Assembly: GCF_025751585.1 (NCBI RefSeq)
Contig: NZ_JAOWKX010000003.1
Location: 448,323-512,322 of the forward strand
Direction: 5' to 3'
DNA from: Fluctibacter corallii
GTDB taxonomy: Bacteria > Pseudomonadota > Gammaproteobacteria > Enterobacterales > Alteromonadaceae
Length of the DNA: 64,000 nucleotides
The position numbers and the translations under genes are program-made. Below are positions 18,950 to 28,592 of the stretch, one piece after another. Numbering within the stretch: position 1 is the stretch's first letter; each line of letters opens with the position of its first letter. The notes beneath the pieces are model-generated. The model worked only from the letters and a program-made list of their open reading frames with translations, did not search any database and had not been told where the DNA came from.

Positions 18950-19705
18950 TTGAACGCAGGCAATGCTATTGTAATTGGTGCATCAGGCGGCATAGGACGG
19001 GCGATTGTGCATGCTCTAGCCTCTTCTAATCAGTACAACAAGGTGCATGCTGTTTCAAGGCAACCAACACCGGAGTCTGAATTTGGTTTAAGCAATATAG
19101 TCAACCACAGTGTAGACAGTCGCAATGAAACTGAGATTGCCGCTTTGATTGAGTCATTGAAACCAGATGGCCAGTTTACTTTGGCCGTTAATACAATTGG
19201 TGTGCTTCACCAAAATCAGCAAAGTGACACAGCGCAAAACGCTATCCACCCCGAAAAGAAATTGGAAGATATAACGTCAGTTCAGCTCAGTGATTACTTT
19301 CATACTAATGCCATCTTACCTGCATTGTGGTTAAAGTACCTTGTGGGATTATTGAAAGGCGATCAAATTGCACACAGCGTTGTGCTGTCGGCACGAGTGG
19401 GAAGTATAGAAGACAACCGACTTGGCGGCTGGTATGGCTACCGCGCAAGCAAAGCGGCCCTCAATATGCTGGTCAAAACGGCGAGTGTTGAGTATCAGCG
19501 TCGGGCAAAAAACGTCGTGCTCACGTGTTATCACCCAGGTACGGTCGATACTGAGCTGTCGGCTCCGTTTCAAGGCAATGTGAAAGACAGCAAGCTGTTT
19601 ACGCCTGAGTTTACTGCTCAGCAACTGCTGAGTTTCTTACCAGACTTCACGCCTGAAAATTCTCCCTATTACATTGATTGGCAAGGTAAAAATATTCCTT
19701 GGTAA
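18950..19705 (+). CDS. Short-chain dehydrogenase/reductase
   Basis: 251 aa from a TTG start preceded by TTGGAG at a good distance; no ATG lies before the cofactor loop. AIVIGASGGIGRAI is the NAD(P) glycine loop, LSARVG gives the catalytic Ser, and WYGYRASKAALNML is the YxxxK active site. CYHPGTVDTELS is typical of the C-factor/CsgA-like SDR group. Substrate unknown. Confidence 0.85.
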   Translation: MNAGNAIVIGASGGIGRAIVHALASSNQYNKVHAVSRQPTPESEFGLSNIVNHSVDSRNETEIAALIESLKPDGQFTLAVNTIGVLHQNQQSDTAQNAIHPEKKLEDITSVQLSDYFHTNAILPALWLKYLVGLLKGDQIAHSVVLSARVGSIEDNRLGGWYGYRASKAALNMLVKTASVEYQRRAKNVVLTCYHPGTVDTELSAPFQGNVKDSKLFTPEFTAQQLLSFLPDFTPENSPYYIDWQGKNIPW

Positions 19706-19812
19706 TGCTGTTTACAATTTTTTTACACTCATCCGCGCTGTAAGGCGAAGACATTTCTTAAATAGGCTGATAACATCCGCTGTCAAATAATTAAAATGAT
19801 GTTGGAGTAGGT

Positions 19813-21234
19813 ATGGGAGCAGCCCGCGAACAATTCGGTTCTCGCTTAGGATTTATTTTGGCTGCCGCCGGTTCGGCTGTAGGTATTGGAAACATGGTTG
19901 GGTTTCCAGTTGCAGCAACGAAAAACGGGGGCGGAGCTTTTTTATTAATTTACGCACTGTTTGTGTTCTTCATTTGTTTACCTGTGATGCTTGCAGAAAT
20001 GTCGGTAGGGCGTGCAAGCCGTAAAGACCCTCTAGGGGCATATTCGACGTTATCTAACCGAGATGGAAAGTGGCTGATTGCAGGCTGGCTTTCGATTGTC
20101 ACGCCGTTCATGATAGCCGTGTTTTATTTGGTCTTGACCGTTTGGATTTTCGGGTATTTAGTGCAATCGTTGATGGGCAATTTGTCGGCGTTGGCTGATC
20201 CCGCGACCTTTGGCGCCTTTGTTAATGATCCCATGTTGTTTGTATATATGGCTGGCGTGTTGGCTGTGGTATACCTGATTCTGCAAGGGGGAGTAAAACA
20301 AGGTATTGAAAAAGCCGCTAAATTTATGATGCCAACCTTGTTCTTCATGTTGATTGCATTAGTGATATTTGTACTGACACTCGATAATGCGTTTAAAGGC
20401 GTGGAGTTTTACGTTGTCCCTGATTTTAGTCAAATTAACGCAAGTGTTGTGAGTGCGGCATTATCTCAAGCATTCTTTTCCTTGTCTTTGGGAATGGGGA
20501 TCATGATTACGTATGGTTCTTACCTAGACAGCAAAAGTGATGTACCGGGCGCAGCTAAGTTGGTGGCGCTAACCGATACAGCGGTTGCGTTTATTGCCGG
20601 GTTGTTGATCTTGCCTGCCGTATTTTCATTTAACCCTAATACCAATACGGCTGAGCTTAGTGACTCTACCGTCAGCATGATCTTTACCTTCTTGCCTAAA
20701 ATCTTTTTGGCGTTGCAGGCGTCAATTGGTTACATAGGTGCAAGTGTGGTGGCAAGTTTATTCTTCTTACTTGTATTCTTTGCTGCTATCACATCATTGG
20801 TGTCGATTTTTGAAGTGCCCATAGCAGCTTATATGGATGAGCGCCAAGCCAGTCGTAAAAAAGCGCTAACGGTGCTGGGTATGCTGTTGGTTGTTATTGC
20901 AGGGTTAGCATCGACATCATTTGGAATGATGAGCTTTTTTACCGACTTCGTTAGCTATGCAGGGGCGAATAAGTCGTTTTTTGATGTCATTATTGACGTG
21001 TTCTATGACACCATTTTGCCATTGAATGGTTTGCTCATCTGTATCTTTGTTATTTACCGGTGGAAAAAAGCAAACTTTAATGCAGAGCTAGATAAAGGGG
21101 CTGAAAGTTACAAAGCCAGCTTATTCGAGCGCTATGTTGACTTCTCTGTTGGTACTTTCATTCCTGCCATTTTGTTAGTGATTTTTGTGAATACAGTGGC
21201 GATAAAGTATTTTGGTGTCGCGATTATTGGCTAA
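19813..21234 (+). CDS. Sodium-dependent transporter of the NSS family
   Basis: 473 aa with about eleven membrane helices. FILAAAGSAVGIGNMVGFP at the start of helix 1 is the unwound Na+/substrate site of neurotransmitter:sodium symporters; GGGAFLLIYALFVF follows as helix 2. The protein imports an amino-acid-like solute with Na+, but the substrate is not readable. A strong terminator lies 40 bp downstream. Confidence 0.9.
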   Translation: MGAAREQFGSRLGFILAAAGSAVGIGNMVGFPVAATKNGGGAFLLIYALFVFFICLPVMLAEMSVGRASRKDPLGAYSTLSNRDGKWLIAGWLSIVTPFMIAVFYLVLTVWIFGYLVQSLMGNLSALADPATFGAFVNDPMLFVYMAGVLAVVYLILQGGVKQGIEKAAKFMMPTLFFMLIALVIFVLTLDNAFKGVEFYVVPDFSQINASVVSAALSQAFFSLSLGMGIMITYGSYLDSKSDVPGAAKLVALTDTAVAFIAGLLILPAVFSFNPNTNTAELSDSTVSMIFTFLPKIFLALQASIGYIGASVVASLFFLLVFFAAITSLVSIFEVPIAAYMDERQASRKKALTVLGMLLVVIAGLASTSFGMMSFFTDFVSYAGANKSFFDVIIDVFYDTILPLNGLLICIFVIYRWKKANFNAELDKGAESYKASLFERYVDFSVGTFIPAILLVIFVNTVAIKYFGVAIIG

Positions 21235-21270
21235 TGACGTGTCTTTTTAAGACAGTGATTTGTTTTGTTA

Positions 21271-21298
21271 AAAAGCCCGAGTTATTCGGGCTTTTTTG
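21271..21298 (+). terminator. Rho-independent terminator of the transporter gene
   Basis: AAAAGCCCGA and TCGGGCTTTT form a 10-bp stem with a 5-base loop and a T tract. Confidence 0.88.
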
Positions 21299-21306
21299 AT
21301 TTTTCT

Positions 21307-21528
21307 CTATTTGTTTTTGGTTTCTTTGTTTTGACTTCTTTCTACATATTTAGCCTTAAGCTTAACGTCTAGCAATGTTTCTATGTCGCTTAAGTTGGGC
21401 GTGGTATGAGTGTGGGGTCCTTCGAATTTATAGGGTGATAACGCGGTTGTCGTTATCTGGAAAGTAGACAGCTGACTGCGATCAAAGCCCGTGTTTAAAG
21501 GGCGGGATTGTGCCCGTCCTCTGGTCGC
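21307..21528 (-). pseudogene. Open frame without a start codon in a 368-bp intergenic gap
   Basis: The gap 21235-21602 holds the transporter terminator, a dispersed repeat and this 73-codon minus-strand open frame. It has no ATG or GTG, only a late TTG. The C-terminal half reads like protein (DIETLLDVKLKAKYVE, then a Lys-rich end), but the N-terminal half coincides with the repeat. It could be a gene remnant or simply repeat DNA without stops. I favour non-coding. Confidence 0.25.
21439..21519. repeat. Dispersed intergenic repeat, copy 2
   Basis: Aligns with 606-691: the shared left block is AACGCGGTTGT, and the shared right block is GTTTAAAGGGCGGGATTG with a CCCGTCC arm able to fold back. 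Unlike copy 1 it has no T tract, so it is unlikely to be a terminator. Confidence 0.45.
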
Positions 21529-21602
21529 TCATGATGTATGTCAGACACCCACTTACCGCTCCAGCTTTTAATAGCAAGCGCGGTGCTTAGGTGTCACACA
21601 GA

Positions 21603-22433
21603 TTAACGAAAATCAGTAAGCATGCTATCGGGGGTGGGGTAACGGAGTGTTAAATCCAGTGTCGACAGCGTGTAACTTGAATCGATTGCTTTACCGTGAG
21701 GTGAAGGCTGAGGGTCATTGGCAAAGTGAGGGCTTTCTATATCGAGTACAGCGCATGCACTTGTGTAGTAGTCGGCTTTTATAGGATGCGCTTGAGCGGC
21801 AAGATGAAAGGTTTCTCCCCATTTTGATTGCTCAGCAATATGTTTTATTGCTTGGATAGCATCGTCTAAATGCACAAGGTTAATACGTTGGTTTGCGCCT
21901 TTAATGTCTGTGCGCCCCGCTAAATATTTGGCTGGGTGACGGCCCGCTCCCACTAAGCCGGCTAATCTAAGAATTGATGCTTGTGATTTGAACACCGCTC
22001 GTGCGTGCTCTTCAATGCGCATGTTTGCGCGGCCAGAGCCTGTGTCTGGTTTACATCTCTCTTTTTCGGTAATTGTGCCATCGTTACTCGCTCCGTAAAC
22101 GGAGGTGGTACTGATATAAATGATGTGTTTGCAGCCGTGTTCATAGGCCTGATCAATAATATGTTGCATGTTGCTGGTGTACGCATCTTCGTCGAGGTGC
22201 TTACGCCCCGAGGGAATATTCAGAACAAGCACATCTGATTGGCTTAGGGCATGCGTTAGCGCTGTTGATAACGGTGAATCCAGAGACATAGTATGTGCGT
22301 CGATGCCCAGTTCGCGTAGTTCGTCTGCGTCGTGTTGGCGCTGTTTGGTACCTGCAACTGTGTGGCCGTCTCGTAGAAAAGAAAGTGCGAGCGGCAATCC
22401 AAGCCACCCGCATCCTAATATGCTGATTTTCAT
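21603..22433 (-). CDS. YeeZ-like NAD(P)-binding protein
   Basis: 276 aa. ISILGCGWLGLPLALSFL is the GxGxxG dinucleotide loop; IIYISTTSVYG supplies the Ser/Thr strand and AGRTDIKGANQRINLVHLDD resembles the extended-SDR substrate region. The YxxxK tyrosine is not obvious. The overall pattern matches the E. coli YeeZ family of atypical sugar-epimerase-like proteins with unknown substrate. It is the downstream gene of a possible pair with yggN (45 bp apart). Confidence 0.75.
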   Translation of the reverse strand: MKISILGCGWLGLPLALSFLRDGHTVAGTKQRQHDADELRELGIDAHTMSLDSPLSTALTHALSQSDVLVLNIPSGRKHLDEDAYTSNMQHIIDQAYEHGCKHIIYISTTSVYGASNDGTITEKERCKPDTGSGRANMRIEEHARAVFKSQASILRLAGLVGAGRHPAKYLAGRTDIKGANQRINLVHLDDAIQAIKHIAEQSKWGETFHLAAQAHPIKADYYTSACAVLDIESPHFANDPQPSPHGKAIDSSYTLSTLDLTLRYPTPDSMLTDFR

Positions 22434-22478
22434 AGGGTTCCAGAGTTTTTCGGTTGTTAACCTATCTGGAATAGCCTA

Positions 22479-23300
22479 TCACATTGCATCTTCAGACTGC
22501 ACTACATTCACTACATTCAACGCTGAGAGTGCATTGGATGACTGCTGTAGGCTATTTTCAGCATCGTCGATACGTTGCAAGGTGTAGCACAGCGCATCCG
22601 CTCTCGCTTCTAAACGCTCCGCTTTCGCTTCTACATCGCGCTCAATGTCTTCTGCGAACCGTTCCATTTTTGCCGTAAATGCATCTATATCTGCGCCATT
22701 TACGATAAGTTGTTTCCCTAGCGCCATCATTAAGTGGCCCATAGATGAGGAAATTGCATCGTCTACCGCTTGATCAAATTCTTCGTCCCATGCTGCGTCA
22801 ATGAAGTCTCCATCTTGAAACGCGTTGGAGTCTAGCTGGATAGAACCATCAGCAGCATAAAAGTTGCTTTGCACGCGATCACCCAGTTCGTTCATTTTGC
22901 CTGTCAGGTCGGTAATGAACTCACTGTCTTGTCCTAGTATTTCTGAAAATGCAGTATCGATAGCTTCACTGGCAATCGAAATACCATCAGCAGCGATAGA
23001 GGCAATTTCTGGTACAAGCGTTTGAAATCCATCGTAATAGTTTTCAACCCAGCGTTGTTGGTCTGCTGATAGAGATTGCGCCTCACCATTCACTTTGACG
23101 GTATAGTGTTTGTCGATTTCGATAGTGTTGTTACGATCGGTTGAAACGGTCAAAATTTGATTGCTAATCTTAAGATTACCATCCAATTCCACATTACAGC
23201 TTGAAGAAAAGTCCCCTTTTATAGACATTGCATTGGCATTACTCGCAGCACCTACCAGTGCGGCAGCGATGAAGATGGGTAGTGTTTTACGAATTAGCAT
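22479..23300 (-). CDS. YggN-family periplasmic protein (DUF2884)
   Basis: 273 aa from the ATG at 23300, which begins a clear signal peptide (LPIFIAAALVGAASNANA); an in-frame ATG 13 codons upstream only adds charged residues. The DUF2884/YggN pattern follows: CNVELDGNLKISNQIL, VKVNGEAQSLSADQQRWV, then YDGFQTLVPEIASIAADGIS. The C-terminus is a helix rich in Glu/Ala/Arg. Function unknown. It is divergent to the serine hydrolase. Confidence 0.78.
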   Translation of the reverse strand: MLIRKTLPIFIAAALVGAASNANAMSIKGDFSSSCNVELDGNLKISNQILTVSTDRNNTIEIDKHYTVKVNGEAQSLSADQQRWVENYYDGFQTLVPEIASIAADGISIASEAIDTAFSEILGQDSEFITDLTGKMNELGDRVQSNFYAADGSIQLDSNAFQDGDFIDAAWDEEFDQAVDDAISSSMGHLMMALGKQLIVNGADIDAFTAKMERFAEDIERDVEAKAERLEARADALCYTLQRIDDAENSLQQSSNALSALNVVNVVQSEDAM

Positions 23301-23540
23301 GGTTGTTCTCCTGATTAACCTGTCTTTATGCGTAGACATGTTGAGTAATACGCAAACGCCAAGCCAATAATGAAAAATTCATATAAAACAACGGTTTATT
23401 AATTTTATTCTAAAGGGGATGTTATACTTCACCACTGTTTTTAATGAAAAAAACGAAAATTTAGTCTAAATGACAACTCGTAGAGTTTTTAATAGTTCGT
23501 AAGCTTGTTACGTTTATTTACATTGTTCAGCAACATTTTC

Positions 23541-23569
23541 TTATTTTCAGATATTTATTCTTTATACTG
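23541..23569 (+). promoter_or_regulatory. Possible promoter for the serine hydrolase
   Basis: TATACT at 23563-23568 is a good -10 hexamer 31 bases before the ATG. No convincing -35 box is seen 17 bases upstream. The surrounding 299-bp spacer is AT-rich and holds no gene. Confidence 0.3.
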
Positions 23570-23599
23570 TGTAACATGTTGTAAATAAAGGATTTATCT

Positions 23600-25126
23600 A
23601 TGGTAATTTTTCGTTCTCGATTAACCACTCTATTAACACTGCTGGTAGCGTTACTGTCAGTGACTGCACACGCTCAAGATGATTCGCAAACAGATTATCA
23701 GGCGAGGCTAAAAGGAATAGACGAAAAAATTGAGCAAGTTATGCAAGATTTTAATGTTCCTGGGTTGGCGTTGGGTGTTGTCGCGGGTGGTCAGGTTGTT
23801 AAGGTGAAGGGGTATGGCTTACGTGATATCAAGAACGGCTTGCCTGCAAATGCTGATACGCAATTTCCTATTGGCTCATCAACCAAGGCATTTACGAGCT
23901 TTGTTATTGGAACGCTGGTGGATGAGGGAAAACTAACTTGGGATACGCCTGTAAAACAGTATTTGCCAGAGTGGAAAATGCAGGTGGATTACGCCACTTA
24001 CCACACAAACCTGAAAGATATGCTTGCGCATAGAACGGGCTTGGGTGGCCATAATTTGATTTGGTTGGGCAACCCTGATCTTGATGGACAGCAAATTATA
24101 GAAAAGTTACCTCACCTAAACTTGAATAAAGGCTTCCGTGAGGGGTTCATTTATAACAATTTAATGTATGCGATGGCTGGACATGTAGCGTGGAAGGTAA
24201 GTGGCCAACGCTGGGAAACATTAGTGCAAGAGCGTGTTTTAGATAAGCTAGATATGAATAATACTAGCTTCAACTACACCACCATGCTTAATACAGACAA
24301 CTATGCTTTGCCCTATCAAATACGGAATAACACTCCTACTCAAATCGATTATAACGGTAGTTTGTCGGAAGTGTTGTGGCCTGCTGGCTCCATGAATGCC
24401 AGTGTTAAAGATATGGTTAAATGGCTACAGATGCTTGTAAACAAAGGCCATTATGGTGAATCGTCATTGATAGACAGCAAAACACTGCAAACAATTCAGT
24501 CACCCTTTAATACACTTACTCGCTTTAGCGATGATGCAGATAAGTTGCCGTTGCATTATGGTTTAGGCTGGTTTATTCGCAGCTTCCGCGGACACTATCA
24601 GGTTCAACATGGTGGCAATATTGATGGTTTTACTTCAGCGGTATTTACTTACCCAAATGAAGACTTGGGAATCGTTGTCTTGAGCAATCAAAATGCGAGC
24701 ACAGTTCCTTACTTGCTATCAATGGAGATATCTGAACTATTGCTAGATCTTGAGCCCAGAAACCACCTCGCACAGGCGTTAGCTGAGGAAAAAGCGGCGC
24801 AAACGCCGGAAAGCGAAAACGAAACTAAGCAGCCTAGTGGGTTCTCTATGTCTAATGAGGCCCTACAAGCTTACGCGGGAACGTGGAACAACCCTGGCTA
24901 TGGCAAAATAGACATTACTGTTAGCAATGGTGGGTTGGTTGTTGACTACAACGGGGTAATAGAGCAATTTGTACCAGAAAAACAGCACCAATTTAGAAGT
25001 CTGAATACACATCACCTGTCGCTGTTTGAAGATGATGTATTAGTGTTTGAAACAAACGAAGACGGTAAGCTCAATACCGTGAATGCGCCGTTCGATTATC
25101 CTGCGTCTGTCAGGTTTAGTCGTTAA
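23600..25126 (+). CDS. Exported class C beta-lactamase-fold serine hydrolase
   Basis: 508 aa with a signal peptide (LLTLLVALLSVTAHAQ) and AAAGGA 7 bases before the ATG. The nucleophile tetrad S-x-x-K is in PIGSSTKAF (Ser93, Lys96), the second motif is FIYNNLMY and the third is QHGGNIDGF. After ~400 residues a linker leads to a C-terminal beta-barrel (about 415-508) of the DUF3471 type. Such proteins hydrolyse peptides or esters and are not necessarily antibiotic-resistance enzymes; the substrate is unknown. Confidence 0.88.
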   Translation: MVIFRSRLTTLLTLLVALLSVTAHAQDDSQTDYQARLKGIDEKIEQVMQDFNVPGLALGVVAGGQVVKVKGYGLRDIKNGLPANADTQFPIGSSTKAFTSFVIGTLVDEGKLTWDTPVKQYLPEWKMQVDYATYHTNLKDMLAHRTGLGGHNLIWLGNPDLDGQQIIEKLPHLNLNKGFREGFIYNNLMYAMAGHVAWKVSGQRWETLVQERVLDKLDMNNTSFNYTTMLNTDNYALPYQIRNNTPTQIDYNGSLSEVLWPAGSMNASVKDMVKWLQMLVNKGHYGESSLIDSKTLQTIQSPFNTLTRFSDDADKLPLHYGLGWFIRSFRGHYQVQHGGNIDGFTSAVFTYPNEDLGIVVLSNQNASTVPYLLSMEISELLLDLEPRNHLAQALAEEKAAQTPESENETKQPSGFSMSNEALQAYAGTWNNPGYGKIDITVSNGGLVVDYNGVIEQFVPEKQHQFRSLNTHHLSLFEDDVLVFETNEDGKLNTVNAPFDYPASVRFSR

Positions 25127-25245
25127 GCCTATTTGGGATAATTCACGTAGAAAGAAATGAGATTATTTGTACAAAGGCGCTGACATATTTTGGCGTTATA
25201 GTGCATAATATGTCAGATAAACGTAAGTATTAACTAGGAGTTATT

Positions 25246-25443
25246 ATGGCCGAATGGGGTGAAGCGTTAATGTTTGGCGTAGCGCTAGTCGCGTTTGTAT
25301 TGGGATTAAGCAGCATCATCATGGGCTTTATGGCGCAGCCAGCGTCTGAGCAAGGCGCGATGAAAGAGAAAGTTGAATACGGCTTTTTCGGTGTATCAGG
25401 GTTGGTCATTAGCTTACTGTTCTACATCGGTATTGTTTGGTAA
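25246..25443 (+). CDS. Small membrane protein, unknown function
   Basis: 65 aa with two hydrophobic segments (FGVALVAFVLGLSSIIMGFM and GVSGLVISLLFYIGIVW) separated by a short charged loop. AGGAG stands 7 bases before the ATG, and a strong terminator follows, so it is a real monocistronic gene. I do not recognise the family. Confidence 0.7.
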   Translation: MAEWGEALMFGVALVAFVLGLSSIIMGFMAQPASEQGAMKEKVEYGFFGVSGLVISLLFYIGIVW

Positions 25444-25465
25444 ATGCCCACTATCAGGTTATATA

Positions 25466-25497
25466 AAGAGAGTGTTTTTACACTCTCTTTTTTTTTG
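25466..25497 (+). terminator. Rho-independent terminator
   Basis: AAAGAGAGTG and CACTCTCTTT pair around a 6-base loop, followed by a run of nine or more T residues. Confidence 0.92.
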
Positions 25498-25528
25498 CCT
25501 ACACTTTCCGCTTGCTCAACAGGCAAAT

Positions 25529-26785
25529 CTATATGCGCGCGCTGTCACTGATATGTTGGAATGAGCGTAGCTTAAATACGGGTAGCATCGCCATAACATG
25601 ATCGAAAATGTCTGCCTGAATCCCCTCGTAATTGATCCACTCTTTATCTGCGCTAAAACAATAGATCTCTAACGGTACGCCTGTTGCTGTAGGAGGTAGT
25701 TGGCGCACCATCAATGTCATCTCTTTATTGATTTTGGGATGGTGTCGTAAGTATGCCTCTAGGTATGCGCGAAAGGTGCCAATATTCGTTAATCGGCGAT
25801 GGTTAACTAAATCCTGTATATCAATATTTTGATCCTGATGATACGCGGCTAACTCTGTACGTTTACGAGCAATATACTGATTAATGTGGCGAATTTTAGA
25901 TAGTGCTTCTATATCTTCTTCAGAGCAAAATTCGATACTTTTGATATCAATATTGATGGCTCGCTTGATTCTGCGTCCCGCTGATTCAGACATGCCTCGC
26001 CAGTTTTTAACTGAATCGCTGATTAGCGCATAGGTGGGGATTGTTGAGATAGTTTTGTCCCAATTTTGCACTTTAACCGTAGTTAACCCTACCTGTAAAA
26101 CTGTGCCATCTGCGCCGTAACTTGGCATTTCGATCCAGTCGCCAGTGTTAAGCATTCTGTTTGCGGCGATTTGAATGCCTGCTACAAAGCCCAAAATGGC
26201 ATCTTTGAACACCAACATGAGAACTGCAGTAATTGCACCTAAACCGGATAGCAGGAGTAAAGGTGACTTATCTAACAAATTGGCAATGATCAAAAGCAAC
26301 GCGACAATCACAATCACCAGTTTGCCTACTTGAATAAAGCCGGTGATAGGCGCGCGCTGCGCCATGAGTGAGCCATTGTAAACTGATTCGATGGTATTCA
26401 AGATTGCACTGCCTGCACCAACGGCAGACAGCAGTAAATAAACAATGACGAGTTTTTGAAAGAACAGTGTCGCCCGTTCATTTTCAGGAAGAAGAATAGG
26501 CACAATTAAATAGAGTATAAGCGCAGTGGCGATATGGGCGATACGTCTGAAAAAACGGTGTTTATGTAACTCATCATCCCATTTGGCTTTGCTCAATGAT
26601 ATGAGCCGGGTAATTTTGGGGCCAAGTACATTTTTGCTGATAAACAGGCTAACAGCGCCAAGCATGGCCAATAACGATATCACCGTGAATAAATACAGCC
26701 ATCCGTCGGTAGATATATGCAAACCAAAATAGGCATATACATCGACAATAAGTTGTGGAATTCTATTCATCGGCTCCAAATTCAT
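25529..26785 (-). CDS. mscM: YbdG-type mechanosensitive channel MscM
   Basis: 418 aa, the size of E. coli YbdG. About five membrane helices are followed by the MscS-type pore and beta domain: LISGLGA-like LLSGLGAITAVLMLVFKD, AANRMLNTGDWIEMPSYGAD, then VGLTTVKVQNWDKTISTIPT. The C-terminal RRLTNIGTFRAYL and MTLMVRQLPPTATGVPLEIY are specific to the YbdG branch. It opens under membrane tension as an osmotic safety valve. The start overlaps the upstream acyltransferase stop by 4 bp, implying translational coupling. Confidence 0.92.
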   Translation of the reverse strand: MNLEPMNRIPQLIVDVYAYFGLHISTDGWLYLFTVISLLAMLGAVSLFISKNVLGPKITRLISLSKAKWDDELHKHRFFRRIAHIATALILYLIVPILLPENERATLFFQKLVIVYLLLSAVGAGSAILNTIESVYNGSLMAQRAPITGFIQVGKLVIVIVALLLIIANLLDKSPLLLLSGLGAITAVLMLVFKDAILGFVAGIQIAANRMLNTGDWIEMPSYGADGTVLQVGLTTVKVQNWDKTISTIPTYALISDSVKNWRGMSESAGRRIKRAINIDIKSIEFCSEEDIEALSKIRHINQYIARKRTELAAYHQDQNIDIQDLVNHRRLTNIGTFRAYLEAYLRHHPKINKEMTLMVRQLPPTATGVPLEIYCFSADKEWINYEGIQADIFDHVMAMLPVFKLRSFQHISDSARI

Positions 26786-27681
26786 TGTTTGCTGCTCATG
26801 AGTTGTGTGATCAGTTTATCTTTAGATTCCCAAACCCCATTGAGCCATGCCTGAAAGCGCTTGCGAAAATCTTCGTTATTAAAGTAGTCCCCCACCACAT
26901 CTTCAGTAACGGGTAATACATCTACATGTAACACCACTTTATTGAGGCGACCACTGAGCATATCTAGCATTGGGCGTTTGGTATTGTTCGGATAAAGAAT
27001 GGTCACATCAAGAATGTTAGAAAACAACTCGCCCATTGCCGCTAATGTAAAGGCCGCGCCTCCCGCTTTGGGTGGAAGCAGGCTGGCAAATGGACTATTT
27101 TTCAGTTTGTGCTTGTCCATGGTGTAGCGCGTGCCTTCAACAAAATTGATGACGGTGACAGGGGTGTTTTTAAATTTTTCACACGACTTTTTCGTGGTCT
27201 CTATATCTTTGCCTTTCAGGTGAGGGTATTTATCTAAAAAAGCGCGTGAATAACGTTGCATGAACGGCATGTCTAATGCCCACGCACCCAAACCTACAAA
27301 TGGCACCCAGATAAGCTCTTTTTTGAGGAAAAACTTAGGGGCCGGAATGCGACCAGATGCAAAGTCAAACAGCAGTATAATATCAAGCCAGCTGAGATGA
27401 TTTGGCATCATCAGATACCATTTGTCTTTACCTAGTTCACCTTTGATTTTGAAATCCCACTCAATACGATTGGTTAGCTTGATGATCAATACGCTACAAA
27501 CGCCAAATAAAATACTAAATTGCCCCATGACAGGATTGAGTATGCGTGTAGTAAATTGAAAAGGCAGCAACAGTTTGATGAACCCCATGGCAATAATGAT
27601 GCCGCCCCAGAAGCTCAAGTTAATCACTTGCAATAGCAAGTGAAGAGGAAAAATGATAATTGAAGGAAGAAAACTAAGCAT
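26782..27681 (-). CDS. Membrane acyltransferase of the LPLAT/YihG type (copy 2)
   Basis: 299 aa from the ATG at 27681; an in-frame ATG 22 codons upstream overlaps the neighbouring gene. N-terminal membrane segments precede the acyltransferase core: PNHLSWLDIILLF (HxxxxD motif) and INFVEGTRYT (acceptor-binding motif). It is likely a 1-acylglycerol-phosphate-type acyltransferase in the inner membrane, as described for YihG. It is a tandem paralogue of the adjacent upstream gene, with the same FFLKKELIWVPF block, and overlaps mscM by 4 bp. Confidence 0.85.
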   Translation of the reverse strand: MLSFLPSIIIFPLHLLLQVINLSFWGGIIIAMGFIKLLLPFQFTTRILNPVMGQFSILFGVCSVLIIKLTNRIEWDFKIKGELGKDKWYLMMPNHLSWLDIILLFDFASGRIPAPKFFLKKELIWVPFVGLGAWALDMPFMQRYSRAFLDKYPHLKGKDIETTKKSCEKFKNTPVTVINFVEGTRYTMDKHKLKNSPFASLLPPKAGGAAFTLAAMGELFSNILDVTILYPNNTKRPMLDMLSGRLNKVVLHVDVLPVTEDVVGDYFNNEDFRKRFQAWLNGVWESKDKLITQLMSSKQ

Positions 27682-27683
27682 AC

Positions 27684-28592
27684 CTACTGTCCTGTCGAAA
27701 GCGCTTTTATGGAGTTGTCTTTGGCCGTCCATACTTGGTTGAGCCATGTTTGGAATCGTTCTCGCTGCGCTTGATTGTCGAAATAATCCATGGCGAATAT
27801 ATCGCTTTTTAAAATATCATCAATAGACAACACGTTAATATTCACATGAATGTCTTTGACTTTCCCACATACAAAGTCCCAGAAGGACGGCGCGCCCTGT
27901 GGATAATAAATCGTCACATCTAAAAGCTTATGAAGGTGATCACCCATTGCGCTTAGCACAAATGCGATGCCACCGGCTCTTGGTTTAAGCAGATGTGAAA
28001 ACTCTGCATCTTGTTTGGCATGTTTTGCGGGTGTCCAACGGGTTCCTTCCACAAAGTTCATAATACTGACCGGCTTGGAGCGGAATTTTTCACACGCTTT
28101 GCGAGTGGTTTCTAAGTCTTTGCCTTTTAGATGCGGGTTTTTTTGAATAAAACTGCGGCTATAGCGCTTCATAAAAGGAAAGTCCAGTGCCCACCATGCC
28201 ACCCCTAAGAAGGGTACCCAAATAAGTTCTTTCTTTAGGAAGAATTTTAAAAAGGGGATTTTGCGGTTAAAAATGCGTTGCAGTACAACAATGTCAACCC
28301 AACTTTGGTGGTTGGCTATCACTAGATACCAGTCTTTGAGACTCAGAGCATTCAGACCTGAAACGTGAATGCGTGTTTGCGTAAACAGCCGTTGATTTGC
28401 ATTGTTTACCGAAATCCAAGCAGATGCGCATCCATCTAAAATGTAAGACATCCATCGCTGCCAAGCGCGCAGTGGTAATGCAAGCTTCAGCAGTGAGCAG
28501 ATAAGAATGGGAACAAACCAGAATAATGTGTTAATGCCATACCCTAGCAGAGAAATTGCGCCCCGGACGTTACGAAAAATTGTTTTTATCAT
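27684..28592 (-). CDS. Membrane acyltransferase of the LPLAT/YihG type (copy 1)
   Basis: 302 aa from the ATG at 28592; in-frame ATGs upstream (28676, 28643) would add up to 28 residues. ANHQSWVDIVVL carries the HxxxxD motif and MNFVEGTRW the second motif; FFLKKELIWVPFLG and RYSRSFIQKNPHLKGKDLETT are shared with the next gene. The pair with mscM forms a three-gene unit with 2-bp and 4-bp junctions, probably for phospholipid remodelling next to a tension-gated channel. Confidence 0.85.
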   Translation of the reverse strand: MIKTIFRNVRGAISLLGYGINTLFWFVPILICSLLKLALPLRAWQRWMSYILDGCASAWISVNNANQRLFTQTRIHVSGLNALSLKDWYLVIANHQSWVDIVVLQRIFNRKIPFLKFFLKKELIWVPFLGVAWWALDFPFMKRYSRSFIQKNPHLKGKDLETTRKACEKFRSKPVSIMNFVEGTRWTPAKHAKQDAEFSHLLKPRAGGIAFVLSAMGDHLHKLLDVTIYYPQGAPSFWDFVCGKVKDIHVNINVLSIDDILKSDIFAMDYFDNQAQRERFQTWLNQVWTAKDNSIKALSTGQ

